A stretch of 64,000 bases of DNA from Streptomyces lydicus (GTDB taxonomy: Bacteria; Actinomycetota; Actinomycetes; Streptomycetales; Streptomycetaceae). The stretch spans positions 7,130,001 to 7,194,000 of the forward strand of contig NZ_RDTE01000003.1 in NCBI RefSeq assembly GCF_004125265.1. The letters are read 5' to 3'. The position numbers and the translations under genes are program-made. The notes below the pieces were generated by a model. That model worked only from the letters and a program-made list of their open reading frames with translations. It did not search any database and had not been told where the DNA came from. Below, in pieces: positions 31,594 to 40,053 of the stretch (position 1 is its first letter; each line of letters starts with the position of its first letter).

Positions 31594-32952
31594 TCACGGG
31601 CGGAAATGACGTTGCAGACCCTGCCATACGTCGTCGTAGCCATGCTGCAGATGGCCGGCGTCCCTGGCCTGTTCGGTCAGCGTCAGCGGCCAGCGGGTCT
31701 CGAACATGAAGGCCAGCCCGTCGTCGATCTTCTGCGGGCGCAGCTCGGCGGCGCTCGCCCGGTCGAAGGTCTCCCGGTCGGGCCCGTGCGCGGACATCAT
31801 GTTGTGCAGCGAGCCGCCGCCTGGAACGAAGCCCCCTTCTCCGGCCGTCTTGGCGTCGTAGGCGCCCTCGATCAGTCCCATGTACTCGGTCATCACATTG
31901 CGGTGGAAGTACGGCGGCCGGAAGGTGTCCTCGCCGACCAGCCAGCGCGGCGCGAACGCCACGAAGTCCACGCCCGCCAGCCCCGGGGTGTCGGAGGGGG
32001 CGGTGAGCACGGTGAAGATCGACGGGTCGGGGTGGTCGTAGCTGATCGAGCCGATGACATTGAAGCGGCGCAGGTCGTAGACGTAGGGGACATGGTTGCC
32101 GTGCCAGGCGACGACGTCCAGCGGCGAATGGTCGTAGGTGGCAGTCCAGAGCCGGCCGCAGAACTTGTTCACGACCTCGACGGGGCCCTCGACGTCCTCG
32201 TAGGCGGCGACCGGTGCGCGGAAGTCCCGGGCGTTGGCCAGACCGTTGGCGCCGATCGGGCCCAGGTCGGGGAGCTGGAAGGGGCGGCCGTAGTTCTCGC
32301 AGACGTAGCCGCGGGCGGCCGGGCTCTGCCCGCCGTCGGGCGCGGTGTCCAGCAGCTCGACGCGGAAGCGGATGCCGCGCGGGATCAACGCCACCTCGCC
32401 CGGTTCGGCGTGCAGCAGGCCGAGTTCGGTGCGCAGCAGCAGTCCGCCGCGTTCCGGCACGATCAGCAGCTCGCCGTCCGCGTTGCCGAACACCCGCCGC
32501 TCCATGGAGGTGTTGGCGCAATAGAGGTGGACGGCCATGCCCGTGCGCTGGGTGGCGTCGCCGTTGCCGCCCAGCGTCCACAGCCCGTCCAGGAAGTCGG
32601 CCGGGCCGGCGGGCGCGGGCAGCGGGTTCCAGCGCAGCCGGTTGGGGTCGGGGGTGCAGTCGGTGAACGGCGCCGAGCGCAGGGCGCCCTGCGCGGCGCG
32701 GACGAACGGCGGATGCGCGGCGGAGGGGCGGATACGGTAGAGCCAGGAGCGGTGGTTGTGGCTGCGCGGTTCGGTGAACGCGGAGCCGCTGAGCTGTTCC
32801 GCATACAGGCCGAGCGGTGCGCGCTGGGGGGAGTTGCGGCCCACCGGCAGCGCGCCCGGGGCGGCCTCCGAGCTGTGCTCGTTGCCGAACCCGGTGCTGT
32901 ACGCCAGCCCTTCGGCCGTCTTCCTCGCCTGCTCGTTGCCCGTGCCTGCCAT
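31594..32952 (-). CDS. hmgA: Homogentisate 1,2-dioxygenase
   Basis: 452 residues, the normal length. It opens 'YSTGFGNEHSSEAAPGALP', carries 'NGDATQRTGMAVHLYCAN', and has the non-haem iron ligands in 'PPYFHRNVMTEYMGLIEG' (His and Glu) and 'SLHNMMSAHGPD' (His). It opens the ring of homogentisate to maleylacetoacetate in tyrosine and phenylalanine breakdown, in the cytosol. The later enzymes (isomerase, fumarylacetoacetase) are not in this window. Start ATG 32952 with GGGAG 7 nt upstream. It shares a transcript with the GntR gene behind it. A 24-bp operator-like palindrome lies upstream. Confidence 0.96.
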   Translation of the reverse strand: MAGTGNEQARKTAEGLAYSTGFGNEHSSEAAPGALPVGRNSPQRAPLGLYAEQLSGSAFTEPRSHNHRSWLYRIRPSAAHPPFVRAAQGALRSAPFTDCTPDPNRLRWNPLPAPAGPADFLDGLWTLGGNGDATQRTGMAVHLYCANTSMERRVFGNADGELLIVPERGGLLLRTELGLLHAEPGEVALIPRGIRFRVELLDTAPDGGQSPAARGYVCENYGRPFQLPDLGPIGANGLANARDFRAPVAAYEDVEGPVEVVNKFCGRLWTATYDHSPLDVVAWHGNHVPYVYDLRRFNVIGSISYDHPDPSIFTVLTAPSDTPGLAGVDFVAFAPRWLVGEDTFRPPYFHRNVMTEYMGLIEGAYDAKTAGEGGFVPGGGSLHNMMSAHGPDRETFDRASAAELRPQKIDDGLAFMFETRWPLTLTEQARDAGHLQHGYDDVWQGLQRHFRP

Positions 32953-32974
32953 CGCGTGCTCCCGCCGCTCAAGG

Positions 32975-32998
32975 AATCCTATGCAGGACCTTAGGATT
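32975..32998 (-). promoter_or_regulatory. hmgA operator-like palindrome
   Basis: AATCCTA-N10-TAGGATT (32975-32981 and 32992-32998) lies 22 bp upstream of the hmgA start. The left arm, read on the minus strand, also offers a TAGGAT -10, so binding would block transcription. The likely binder is the GntR protein of the same operon. Confidence 0.6.
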
Positions 32999-33045
32999 GC
33001 TATCGGGGGGCGTCAACGGAGGCTCCCGGCCGCGTCGGCCGGATC

Positions 33046-33238
33046 GCGGCGGTCGGTCGCATCGCAGCGGTCGGTCGGACCGGGGGCGGTCGGACCGGTG
33101 GCAGTCGGACGGCGGGGGACGGCCGGACGGCGGGGGTGGTCGGACAGGGGGCCGGTTCGCGGCGGGTCAGCAGGCCGGCTTCAGCAGTCCGGTTTCGGCG
33201 GGCAGGCTTCGTGCGCCGGTTTCGGCGGGCCGGTTTCG
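33046..33238. repeat. Degenerate short repeats between hmgA and tetR
   Basis: The gene-free stretch between hmgA and tetR is built of imperfect copies of GGTCGG(A/T)CGG (33046-33145) and then three copies of CCGGTTTCGGCGGG-like units (33189-33238). No promoter was recognised in it. Confidence 0.55.
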
Positions 33239-33297
33239 GTGCACCGGATCGCGGCGAGGGCGCTCACGCCCGTCGGGACGGCGGGCAGGATGGACAG

Positions 33298-33993
33298 GTG
33301 CAGCAGCCGCCCCCTCGCCCCGGTCCTCCGCCCCCTCGCCCCGGCTCCCCGTCCACGTCCCTGCGCCGTGCACCCGTCCAGCAGCGCAGCGCCCAGCGCC
33401 TGGCCAGAATCCTCGACGCGTGTGCCGAGGTCTTGGAGGAGACCGGATACGACGAGCTGAGCACCCGGACCGTGGCCGGCCGCGCCGGTGTCCCGATCGG
33501 CTCCGTCTACCGCTTCTTCCCCAACAAGCGCGCCATGGCCGAGGCCCTTGCCCGGCGCAATCTCGACGCCTACGCGGACCGCATCACCGCCCGGCTGACC
33601 GCGCAGGCCGGCCGGCCGCTCCAGTGGCGCCATGCGATGGACGTGGTGGTCGACGAATACCTCGCCATGAAGCGGACCGTGCCGGGCTTCGCCCTGGTGG
33701 AGTTCACCGTCCCCGCTCCGCAGGCCTCCCGGCAGGCCAATTACGAGGTAGCCGACCGGCTGCGTGCCCTCTTGGCCGGTCCGCTCGGCCTGGACACCGC
33801 CGACGAGCGGCTGCGCACCGCCTTCCTGGTCGGTGTCGAGACGGCCGACGCGCTGCTCCAGCTCGCCTTCCGTACGGACCCGGCCGGCGATCCCGCCATC
33901 GTCACGGAGGCCAAGGAACTGCTCCGGGCCTATCTGGCGCGTTATCTGGACGGGGCGGGGGCGGGGGCGGGTGCGGGCTCGGGGGAGGGGTGA
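33298..33993 (+). CDS. TetR/AcrR family transcriptional regulator
   Basis: 231 residues from the GTG at 33298 (AGGA 7 nt upstream); the open frame extends further upstream through repetitive DNA and the true start is uncertain. A Pro-rich N-terminus of about 25 residues precedes the HTH ('RLARILDACAEVLEETGYDELSTRTVAGRAGVPIGSVYRFFPNKRAM', two blocks, about 32-78). The ligand domain matches the TetR_C_17-like type ('FALVEFTVPAP'). It ends in a Gly/Ala tail. It lies 190 bp before the citrate transporter on the same strand and may regulate it. Ligand unknown. Confidence 0.85.
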   Translation: MQQPPPRPGPPPPRPGSPSTSLRRAPVQQRSAQRLARILDACAEVLEETGYDELSTRTVAGRAGVPIGSVYRFFPNKRAMAEALARRNLDAYADRITARLTAQAGRPLQWRHAMDVVVDEYLAMKRTVPGFALVEFTVPAPQASRQANYEVADRLRALLAGPLGLDTADERLRTAFLVGVETADALLQLAFRTDPAGDPAIVTEAKELLRAYLARYLDGAGAGAGAGSGEG

Positions 33994-34098
33994 AGGGGGA
34001 GGCGGGGAAGCGCGCGTGGTTGCCGGTTGTGCGCACGCCCGTCCGGTGGGATCCGTATTGACCTGGGGTTTTGCTCGTATTGCTCGCGTGTCAAGGCC

Positions 34099-34108
34099 TT
34101 GTTAACAA
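34099..34108. promoter_or_regulatory. AT-rich palindrome upstream of CitMHS gene
   Basis: TTGTTAACAA is a perfect 10-bp palindrome followed by AAGTTAAG, the most AT-rich spot for several kilobases, 75 bp before the transporter start. Likely a regulator site or promoter core. Confidence 0.4.
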
Positions 34109-34183
34109 AAGTTAAGGGCACCTACCGTCGCCTGAACTGCCAGCCCCCGGCAGATGTTCAAGGGTGAACGTGAGGTACCACTG

Positions 34184-35674
34184 ATGCTGACAATCCTCGG
34201 ATTCGTCATGATCGCCGCCTTCCTGGCGCTGATCATGATGAAGAAGATGTCACCGATGGCCGCGCTGGTGCTCATACCCGCGCTGTTCTGCGTCCTGGTC
34301 GGCCAGGGCGCGCACCTGGGCGACTACGTCCTCAAGGGCATCGGCGACCTGGCCCCCACGGCCGCGATGCTGATGTTCGCCATCATCTACTTCGGGGTGA
34401 TGATCGATGTCGGACTCTTCGACCCGGTCGTCCGCGGCATCCTGAAGTTCTGCAAGGCCGACCCGGTGCGGGTGGTGCTCGGCACGGCCCTGCTCGCCGC
34501 GATCGTCTCGCTCGACGGCGACGGCTCCACCACCTTCATGATCACCGTCTCGGCGCTCTACCCGCTCTACAAGCGGCTGAAGATGAGCCTCGTGGTCATG
34601 ACCGGTGTCGCCGCCACCGCCAACGGCGTGATGAACACACTCCCCTGGGGCGGACCGACCGCCCGCGCCGCCACCGCCCTCAAGCTCGACGCCGGCGACA
34701 TCTTCGTCCCGATGATCCCGGCCCTGGCCGTCGGCCTGGTCGCCGTGTTCGCCCTCGCGTACGTCCTCGGCCGGCGTGAGCGCAAGCGGCTCGGCATGCT
34801 GACCCTCGGCGACACCCGGCTGGTGACCGAGGCCGCGGAGGAGAAGGAGACGACGAAGGAGACCGAGCAGGTGCTGGTCGGCGCGGGTGCCGGTGGTGCG
34901 GGACTCGTCGGCGGCGGTGCGCAGCGAGGCACCGGTGGCGCGGGCGCGGGCTCCGGCGGCCAGGCCGACGCCGATGCCGAGAGCGACAGCGGCAGTGGCA
35001 CCGACATCGGCACCGAAGGCGACGACGACGGCCTCCAGGTCCTGGACCCGCAGCGGGCCACCCTGCGCCCCAAGCTCTACTGGTTCAACGCCGCGCTCAC
35101 CGTCGCGCTGCTCACCCTGCTGATCGTGCAGGCCCTGCCGATCCCGGTCCTCTTCCTCCTCGGCGCGGCCCTCGCCCTGACCGTCAACTTCCCGCACATG
35201 AAGGACCAGAAGGCCCGGGTCGCCGCGCACGCCGAGAACGTGCTCAACGTCTCCGGAATGGTCTTCGCCGCCGCGGTCTTCACCGGCGTGCTCACCGGCA
35301 CCGGCATGGTCGAGCACATGGCCCGCTGGCTGGTCAGCGGCATCCCCGACGCACTCGGCCCGCACATGGGCATCGTCACCGGCGTCCTCAGCATCCCGCT
35401 GACCTACTTCATGTCCAACGACGGTTTCTACTTCGGTATCGTGCCGATCCTCGCCGAGGCCGGCGCCGCCCACGGCGTGGCCCCCATCGAGATCGCCCGT
35501 GCCTCCCTCGTCGGCCAGGCCCTGCACATGTCCAGTCCGCTGGTCCCCGCCGTCTACGTCCTCGTCGGCATGGCCAAGGTCGAGTTCGGCGACCACACCA
35601 AGTTCACCGTCAAGTGGGCCGCGCTGACCTCCCTGGTGGTCCTGGGCGCCGGTGTGCTCTTCGGCATCCTCTAG
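34184..35674 (+). CDS. CitMHS family citrate-metal/proton symporter
   Basis: 496 residues from the ATG at 34184 (GTGAGG 9 nt upstream); an ATG at 34154 has no site. About 12 membrane segments. 'DGDGSTTFMITVSALYPLY' and 'GVMNTLPWGGPTARAATAL' in the first half and 'TYFMSNDGFYFGIVPIL' with 'HMSSPLVPAVYVLVGMAKVEFGDH' in the second are the two transport motifs of the CitMHS/ion-transporter superfamily. It imports divalent-metal citrate with protons. The central cytosolic loop (about 205-290) is a long Gly/Asp/Ser/Glu-rich insertion. A 42-bp perfect palindrome terminates it. Confidence 0.92.
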   Translation: MLTILGFVMIAAFLALIMMKKMSPMAALVLIPALFCVLVGQGAHLGDYVLKGIGDLAPTAAMLMFAIIYFGVMIDVGLFDPVVRGILKFCKADPVRVVLGTALLAAIVSLDGDGSTTFMITVSALYPLYKRLKMSLVVMTGVAATANGVMNTLPWGGPTARAATALKLDAGDIFVPMIPALAVGLVAVFALAYVLGRRERKRLGMLTLGDTRLVTEAAEEKETTKETEQVLVGAGAGGAGLVGGGAQRGTGGAGAGSGGQADADAESDSGSGTDIGTEGDDDGLQVLDPQRATLRPKLYWFNAALTVALLTLLIVQALPIPVLFLLGAALALTVNFPHMKDQKARVAAHAENVLNVSGMVFAAAVFTGVLTGTGMVEHMARWLVSGIPDALGPHMGIVTGVLSIPLTYFMSNDGFYFGIVPILAEAGAAHGVAPIEIARASLVGQALHMSSPLVPAVYVLVGMAKVEFGDHTKFTVKWAALTSLVVLGAGVLFGIL

Positions 35675-35735
35675 CTGACCGGTACCGGCAACGGCGCCGG
35701 CGCTCCGTCTGACCGGCAACCGGCCAGGCCAGGTC

Positions 35736-35777
35736 GCCGCCCCCGCCCCCGCCGGCGCCGGCGGGGGCGGGGGCGGC
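35736..35777 (+). terminator. 42-bp perfect palindrome, terminator of CitMHS gene
   Basis: Two 21-bp arms (35736-35756 and 35757-35777) are exact reverse complements with no spacer, all G and C, 61 bp after the stop codon. It could act as a hairpin or cruciform. Confidence 0.75.
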
Positions 35778-35960
35778 CGGACTCGCGGGCACTGCCGCGC
35801 CCTAGGGTCGTGGTGACCGCCACAGCGGGAGACTGCGGGCCCGCCCTGCCCTCGTCGGCGTCGTCGTCGTCCCACACGGTGTGGCGGATTCCTGGCGCGC
35901 GCAAAACTACCGGCGCTAGTTTGGGTGGACGACCAGCAGCCGGCTCGGGAGGACCACGAC

Positions 35961-37355
35961 GTGACGCAGCACGACGCGATGTACATCGACGGAAGCTGGC
36001 GGCCCGCCGCGGGCAGCGGCACGATCGAGGTCGTCAACCCGGCCGACGGGCAGGTCATCGCCACCGTCCCGGCCGGCTCGGCGCAGGACGTGGACGCCGC
36101 GGTCCGTGCCGCCCGCGCGGCGCTGCCGGGCTGGGCCGCCACCCCGCCCGCCGAGCGTGCGGCCCACCTGGCCGCGCTGCGCGACCAACTCGCCGCGCGC
36201 ACCGCGGAGATCGCCGAGACCGTCACCGCCGAACTCGGCTCGCCGCTCGACTTCAGCACGGCGGTGCACGCCGGGGTGCCGCTCGCGGTCTGCGGCTCGT
36301 ACGCCGAACTGGCCGGCATGTACTCCTTCGAGGAGAAGATCGGCAACTCCACCGTGCTGCACGAACCGGTGGGTGTGGTGGGTGCGATCACGCCCTGGAA
36401 CTATCCCCTGCACCAGATCGTCGCCAAGGTCGCCCCGGCGCTCGCGGCCGGCTGCACGGTGGTGCTCAAACCTGCCGAGGACACCCCGCTGGTCGCCCAG
36501 CTCTTCGCCGAGTGCGTCGACGCGGCCCGGATACCTGCCGGGGTCTTCAACCTCGTCACCGGACTCGGCCCGGTCGCCGGGCAGGAGCTTGCCGGGCACG
36601 AGGGGGTCGACCTGGTCTCCTTCACCGGCTCGACGGCCGTCGGCAAGCGGATCGGTGCCCTCGCGGGTGCCGCGGTCAAGCGGGTGGCACTGGAACTGGG
36701 CGGCAAGTCGGCCAATGTCATCCTGCCCAGCGCCGATCTGCCCAGGGCGGTCGCGGTCGGCGTCGCCAATGTCATGGCCAACTCCGGCCAGACCTGCAGC
36801 GCCTGGACCCGGATGCTGGTCCACCAGGACCAATACGCCGAGGCCGTCGAGCTGGCGACGGCGGCGGCCGCCAAGTACGTCCCGGGGGAGCGGGTCGGCC
36901 CGCTGGTCAGCGCCAAACAGCGGGACCGGGTGCGCGGCTACATCGAGCAGGGCATCGCCGAGGGCGCACGGGTCGTGGCGGGCGGACCGCAGGCGCCCGC
37001 CGGGACGGGCTTCTACGTCACACCGACCGTCTTCGCCGATGTCACCCCGGAGATGACCATCGCCCAGGAGGAGATCTTCGGCCCGGTCCTGTCGATCCTG
37101 AAGTACGAGGACGAGGACGACGCCGCCCGGATCGCCAATGGCACCATCTACGGGCTGGCCGGCGCGGTCTGGGCGGGCGACGACGCCGAGGCGGTCGCCT
37201 TCGCCCGCCGCCTGGACACCGGGCAGGTCGACATCAACGGCGGCCGGTTCAACCCCCTTGCCCCCTTTGGCGGTTACAAGCAGTCCGGCATCGGCCGCGA
37301 GCTGGGCCCGCACGGACTGACCGAATATCTGCAGACCAAGTCGCTGCAGTTCTGA
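35961..37355 (+). CDS. Aldehyde dehydrogenase (NAD(P)+-dependent)
   Basis: 464 residues from the GTG at 35961, with GGGAGGA 7 nt upstream. Full ALDH domain: 'AITPWNYPLHQIVAKVAPAL', 'VVLKPAEDTPL', the NAD-binding 'VSFTGSTAVGKRI', the general base Glu in 'VALELGGKSANV', the nucleophile Cys in 'NSGQTCSAWTRML', and the ending 'PFGGYKQSGIGRELG'. It oxidises an aldehyde to an acid in the cytosol. It is followed 136 bp on by an alcohol dehydrogenase on the same strand, so the pair could take an alcohol to a carboxylate. Substrate unknown. Confidence 0.93.
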   Translation: MTQHDAMYIDGSWRPAAGSGTIEVVNPADGQVIATVPAGSAQDVDAAVRAARAALPGWAATPPAERAAHLAALRDQLAARTAEIAETVTAELGSPLDFSTAVHAGVPLAVCGSYAELAGMYSFEEKIGNSTVLHEPVGVVGAITPWNYPLHQIVAKVAPALAAGCTVVLKPAEDTPLVAQLFAECVDAARIPAGVFNLVTGLGPVAGQELAGHEGVDLVSFTGSTAVGKRIGALAGAAVKRVALELGGKSANVILPSADLPRAVAVGVANVMANSGQTCSAWTRMLVHQDQYAEAVELATAAAAKYVPGERVGPLVSAKQRDRVRGYIEQGIAEGARVVAGGPQAPAGTGFYVTPTVFADVTPEMTIAQEEIFGPVLSILKYEDEDDAARIANGTIYGLAGAVWAGDDAEAVAFARRLDTGQVDINGGRFNPLAPFGGYKQSGIGRELGPHGLTEYLQTKSLQF

Positions 37356-37422
37356 TCGGGCGGAGGGCGGGGGCCATGCCGGCCCCACCGGCCCCACCAC
37401 CCCTGTCACCCCTGCCACCCCC

Positions 37423-37458
37423 GTCAGTCCCGCCAGTCCCGCCAGTCCCGCCAGTCCC
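37423..37458. repeat. 9-bp tandem repeat (GCCAGTCCC), four units
   Basis: Four consecutive nonamers, the first GTCAGTCCC and then three GCCAGTCCC, lie in the spacer between the aldehyde and alcohol dehydrogenase genes, preceded by looser C-rich copies. Confidence 0.85.
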
Positions 37459-37491
37459 GCACTCCGACTCCGCACCGAGGAGACTCCTTCC

Positions 37492-38574
37492 GTGGTCCGC
37501 GCCGCCGTACTGTCCGCCGTCAACGCCCCATTGCGGGTCACCGAGATCAACCTGCCCGAGCCCGGCCCCGGCCAGGTGCGCATCCGGCTCGCCGCCGCCG
37601 GTGTCTGCCACTCCGACCTGTCCCTGTCCAACGGCACCCTGCGCCAGCCGGTCCCGGCCGTCCTCGGTCACGAGGGCGCGGGCACCGTCACCGCGGTGGG
37701 CCCTGAGGTGACCACGGTGGCCCCCGGCGACCAGGTCGTCCTCAACTGGGCGCCGTCCTGCGGTGACTGCCACTTCTGCGGGCTGGCCGAGCCGTGGCTG
37801 TGCGCCCGCTCCGGCCATGCCGCGGACGCTCCGTACGCCACCCTCGCCGCCGACGGCACCGACCTCTACCCCGGCCTCGGCACCGCCGCGTTCGCCGAGG
37901 AGACCGTGGTGCCCGCGCGGGCCGCGCTGCCGCTGCCCGACGGGGTGCCGCTCGCCGACGCGGCGCTGCTGGGCTGCGCGGTGCTCACCGGCTGGGGCGC
38001 CGTGCACCACAACGCCCGGGTACGGGCCGGGGAGTCGGTCGCGGTCTTCGGCGTCGGCGGGGTGGGCCTGGCCACGCTGCAGGCCGCGCGGATCGCCGGT
38101 GCGGGACCGATCGTTGCCGTGGACGTCTCCCCGGAGAAGGAGGAGCTGGCCCGCGCCGCGGGCGCCACCGAGTTCGTGGTGGCGGGCGACGACACCGCCA
38201 AGCGCATCCGCAAGCTCACCTCAGGCGTGGGCGCCGATGTCGCCGTGGAGTGTGTGGGCCGCGCCGACACCATCCGTACGGCCTGGTCGTCGACCCGCCG
38301 CGGCGGCCGCACGACGGTCGTCGGCATCGGCGGACAGGACCAGCAGGTGACCTTCTCCGCCCTGGAGCTCTTCTACTTCGGCCGGACCCTCTCCGGCTGC
38401 GTCTACGGCAACAGCGACCCCGCCCGCGATCTGCCCGTCATCGCACAGCACATCCGCTCCGGCGCCCTCGACCTGTCCGTCCTGGTCACCGAGCGCATCA
38501 CCCTGGACGACATCCCTTCCGCCTTCGACGCCATGCAGGCGGGTAAGGGTGGGCGGGCGCTGGTGGTGTTCTAG
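37492..38574 (+). CDS. Zinc-dependent alcohol dehydrogenase (MDR superfamily)
   Basis: 360 residues from the GTG at 37492; GAGGAG lies 9 nt upstream. The catalytic zinc site is 'GVCHSDLS' and 'GHEGAGTV', the structural zinc loop is 'CGDCHFCGLAEPWLC', and the Rossmann motif is 'VAVFGVGGVGLATLQAARIAGA'. The ending 'IPSAFDAMQAGKGGRALVVF' is typical of class III and mycothiol- or NDMA-dependent alcohol dehydrogenases. It probably works with the aldehyde dehydrogenase just upstream. Formaldehyde-mycothiol or another alcohol may be the substrate. Confidence 0.92.
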   Translation: MVRAAVLSAVNAPLRVTEINLPEPGPGQVRIRLAAAGVCHSDLSLSNGTLRQPVPAVLGHEGAGTVTAVGPEVTTVAPGDQVVLNWAPSCGDCHFCGLAEPWLCARSGHAADAPYATLAADGTDLYPGLGTAAFAEETVVPARAALPLPDGVPLADAALLGCAVLTGWGAVHHNARVRAGESVAVFGVGGVGLATLQAARIAGAGPIVAVDVSPEKEELARAAGATEFVVAGDDTAKRIRKLTSGVGADVAVECVGRADTIRTAWSSTRRGGRTTVVGIGGQDQQVTFSALELFYFGRTLSGCVYGNSDPARDLPVIAQHIRSGALDLSVLVTERITLDDIPSAFDAMQAGKGGRALVVF

Positions 38575-38691
38575 GCGGCGGGGCGGGCAGGGCGGGGCCG
38601 GGCCGTCAGGAAGGCCGGCGGGAAGGTTCGAGACCCCGTACTTCACCGGCTCCCGCGTAACCGCTCACCGGCATCGAGGCGTTGGTGCAAC

Positions 38692-39615
38692 TTACCGGTC
38701 GAGTGCTTTGCGTTGCGCCGGGCTGAGGCGGTCCGCTCTCGCGGCGAGCGCGTACGTCCGGGGCCCGACGGTCCTCAGGACGAGGGGATCGGCGATGGCC
38801 GGCTGCCGTTGGATCGCGTCCAGGGCCGCGGTGGCGCGGTCCCGGGGCCAGTCGAGCGCGGTGGCCAGTACGCCCAACGTCAGCGGGCGGCCGGTGTGTA
38901 CGAGGGCGGCGAGCACGGTCAGCGCGTCATACACGGCGGATTCGGTGAGGGCGCTGCCGCTCATCTGTTGGCTGAGTTGGGCGAAGAACCGACCCATCGC
39001 GCCGAGTCGGTCGCCGGCGGCCGACTCGGCGCCGAAGATCCCGATGCCCCGCTGTGCGGCGGTCGCGATCTTGGCGTGTGCGCCGGTATCGGCTTTCCAC
39101 GCCCGGAGCCAGGCGTCGTCGTCGATCACGTACCGCTCGCGGCGCCCGCCGGGATCCGGCCGGCGCAGCACCAGTGCCATGGTCTCCAGATAGCCGATGG
39201 ACTTGGATACCGAGGCAGGGCTGACGTGTAGCCGGTGCACCAGGTCGGCCGCCGTCAGGCCGTCGGCGTCAGCGGTGAGCAGGCACACGAACACCCGGGA
39301 GGTCATGCGAGGCAGGCCGGTCGCGGCCAGCAGCGTCGCGAACTCGTCCACGAAGCCGCGCACCACCTCGGCCGGCTGGACGTCTGTCGTCGTCTCTGCG
39401 GTCCGGGGCGGCTTGCGCCGGCGGGCACGGTCGTTGGAGACCTGCTGCGCGTGGTCGGCCAAGTAGGGGGCGGATGCCCCGTTGTGTGCGACCTCGCGAC
39501 TGATCGTGGACGTCGGTCGGCCGAGCCGTCGGCCGATCTCGGCGTACCCGAGCCCTTCGGCCAGCCACGCCGCGATCCGCCGGCGGTCCTCGTAGGTCAG
39601 CCTGCCCCCTGGCAC
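38692..39615 (-). CDS. Transcriptional regulator, IS30-like HTH plus MarR-like winged helix
   Basis: 307 residues from the GTG at 39615, with AAGGGG 8 nt upstream. Residues about 3-50 ('RLTYEDRRRIAAWLAEGLGYAEIGRRLGRPTSTISREV') form a HTH_38 domain like that of IS30 transposases. A GbsR/MarR-type winged helix follows at about 80-180 ('LPRMTSRVFVCLLTADADGLTAADLVHRLHVSPASVSKSIGYLE', two blocks), then a second helical or wing-like module. It is divergent from the small-protein/serine-hydrolase unit, and the spacer carries repeated GTTGCAACG boxes it may bind. Ligand unknown. Confidence 0.8.
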   Translation of the reverse strand: MPGGRLTYEDRRRIAAWLAEGLGYAEIGRRLGRPTSTISREVAHNGASAPYLADHAQQVSNDRARRRKPPRTAETTTDVQPAEVVRGFVDEFATLLAATGLPRMTSRVFVCLLTADADGLTAADLVHRLHVSPASVSKSIGYLETMALVLRRPDPGGRRERYVIDDDAWLRAWKADTGAHAKIATAAQRGIGIFGAESAAGDRLGAMGRFFAQLSQQMSGSALTESAVYDALTVLAALVHTGRPLTLGVLATALDWPRDRATAALDAIQRQPAIADPLVLRTVGPRTYALAARADRLSPAQRKALDR

Positions 39616-39652
39616 CGATGCAACCCCTTTCCTTGCGTTCAGCGACAGTACA

Positions 39653-39780
39653 TTGCAACGACCCGAATGAGGAAGTTGCATTCATTCACAACTCTGTTGC
39701 AACGATGCATGGTTGGCGGGAATTTGCACGCCTGTTTCGTTGACGCAATCTGAAACGCAACGTAGCTTTTCCTCATTCGG
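39653..39780. promoter_or_regulatory. Operator cluster and promoter between regulator and serine-hydrolase unit
   Basis: For the rightward genes a clear sigma-70-type promoter is visible: TTGACG (39740-39745), 17-bp spacer, TAGCTT (39763-39768). TTGCAACG-type boxes occur at 39653-39660 and 39697-39704, with a partial AACGCAACG inside the promoter spacer. A 10-bp inverted repeat CCGAATGAGG (39663-39672) / CCTCATTCGG (39771-39780) encloses the region. Likely target of the divergent regulator. Confidence 0.65.
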
Positions 39781-39795
39781 AAAGAGAGGGTCAAG

Positions 39796-40053
39796 ATGTA
39801 CGTGATGGTCGTGTCGACAGTCTCGGATGACGGCAAGTTCTGGAGCGGGCTGAAGAAGGCACACGCCAAACTCCCCAAGGGCGCCACGTGGAAGCTGGCA
39901 GTCGCGAGCCAGGACGGAGCCAAGGCGGTGAATGTGATCACCCACGACTCCATCGACGGTGTCCGGGACTTCTTCGAGGCATACGCCGGCGCTTACGCCA
40001 CGACGGAGTACTTCGAAGCGGACGCCGCGAACGCGGTCGGTCTCCCGCGATGA
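39796..40053 (+). CDS. Small protein, unknown function (monooxygenase-like fold possible)
   Basis: 85 residues from the ATG at 39796, with GAGAGGG 6 nt upstream. The sequence 'MYVMVVSTVSDDGKFWSGLKKAHAKLPKGATWKLAVASQDG' (two blocks) and 'VRDFFEAYAGAYATTEYFEAD' suggest an alpha/beta ferredoxin-like (dimeric alpha-beta barrel) fold, without catalytic landmarks. No signal or membrane segment. Its stop overlaps the ATG of the serine hydrolase (ATGA), so the two are coupled. GC content is visibly lower than in most neighbours. Confidence 0.7.
   Translation: MYVMVVSTVSDDGKFWSGLKKAHAKLPKGATWKLAVASQDGAKAVNVITHDSIDGVRDFFEAYAGAYATTEYFEADAANAVGLPR

Noticed and set aside
38600..38660. tRNA-like T-loop GGTTCGAGACC
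   Set aside because: No acceptor or anticodon stem can be formed around it, so it is not a tRNA gene; an attachment-site remnant at the edge of the accessory patch cannot be shown.
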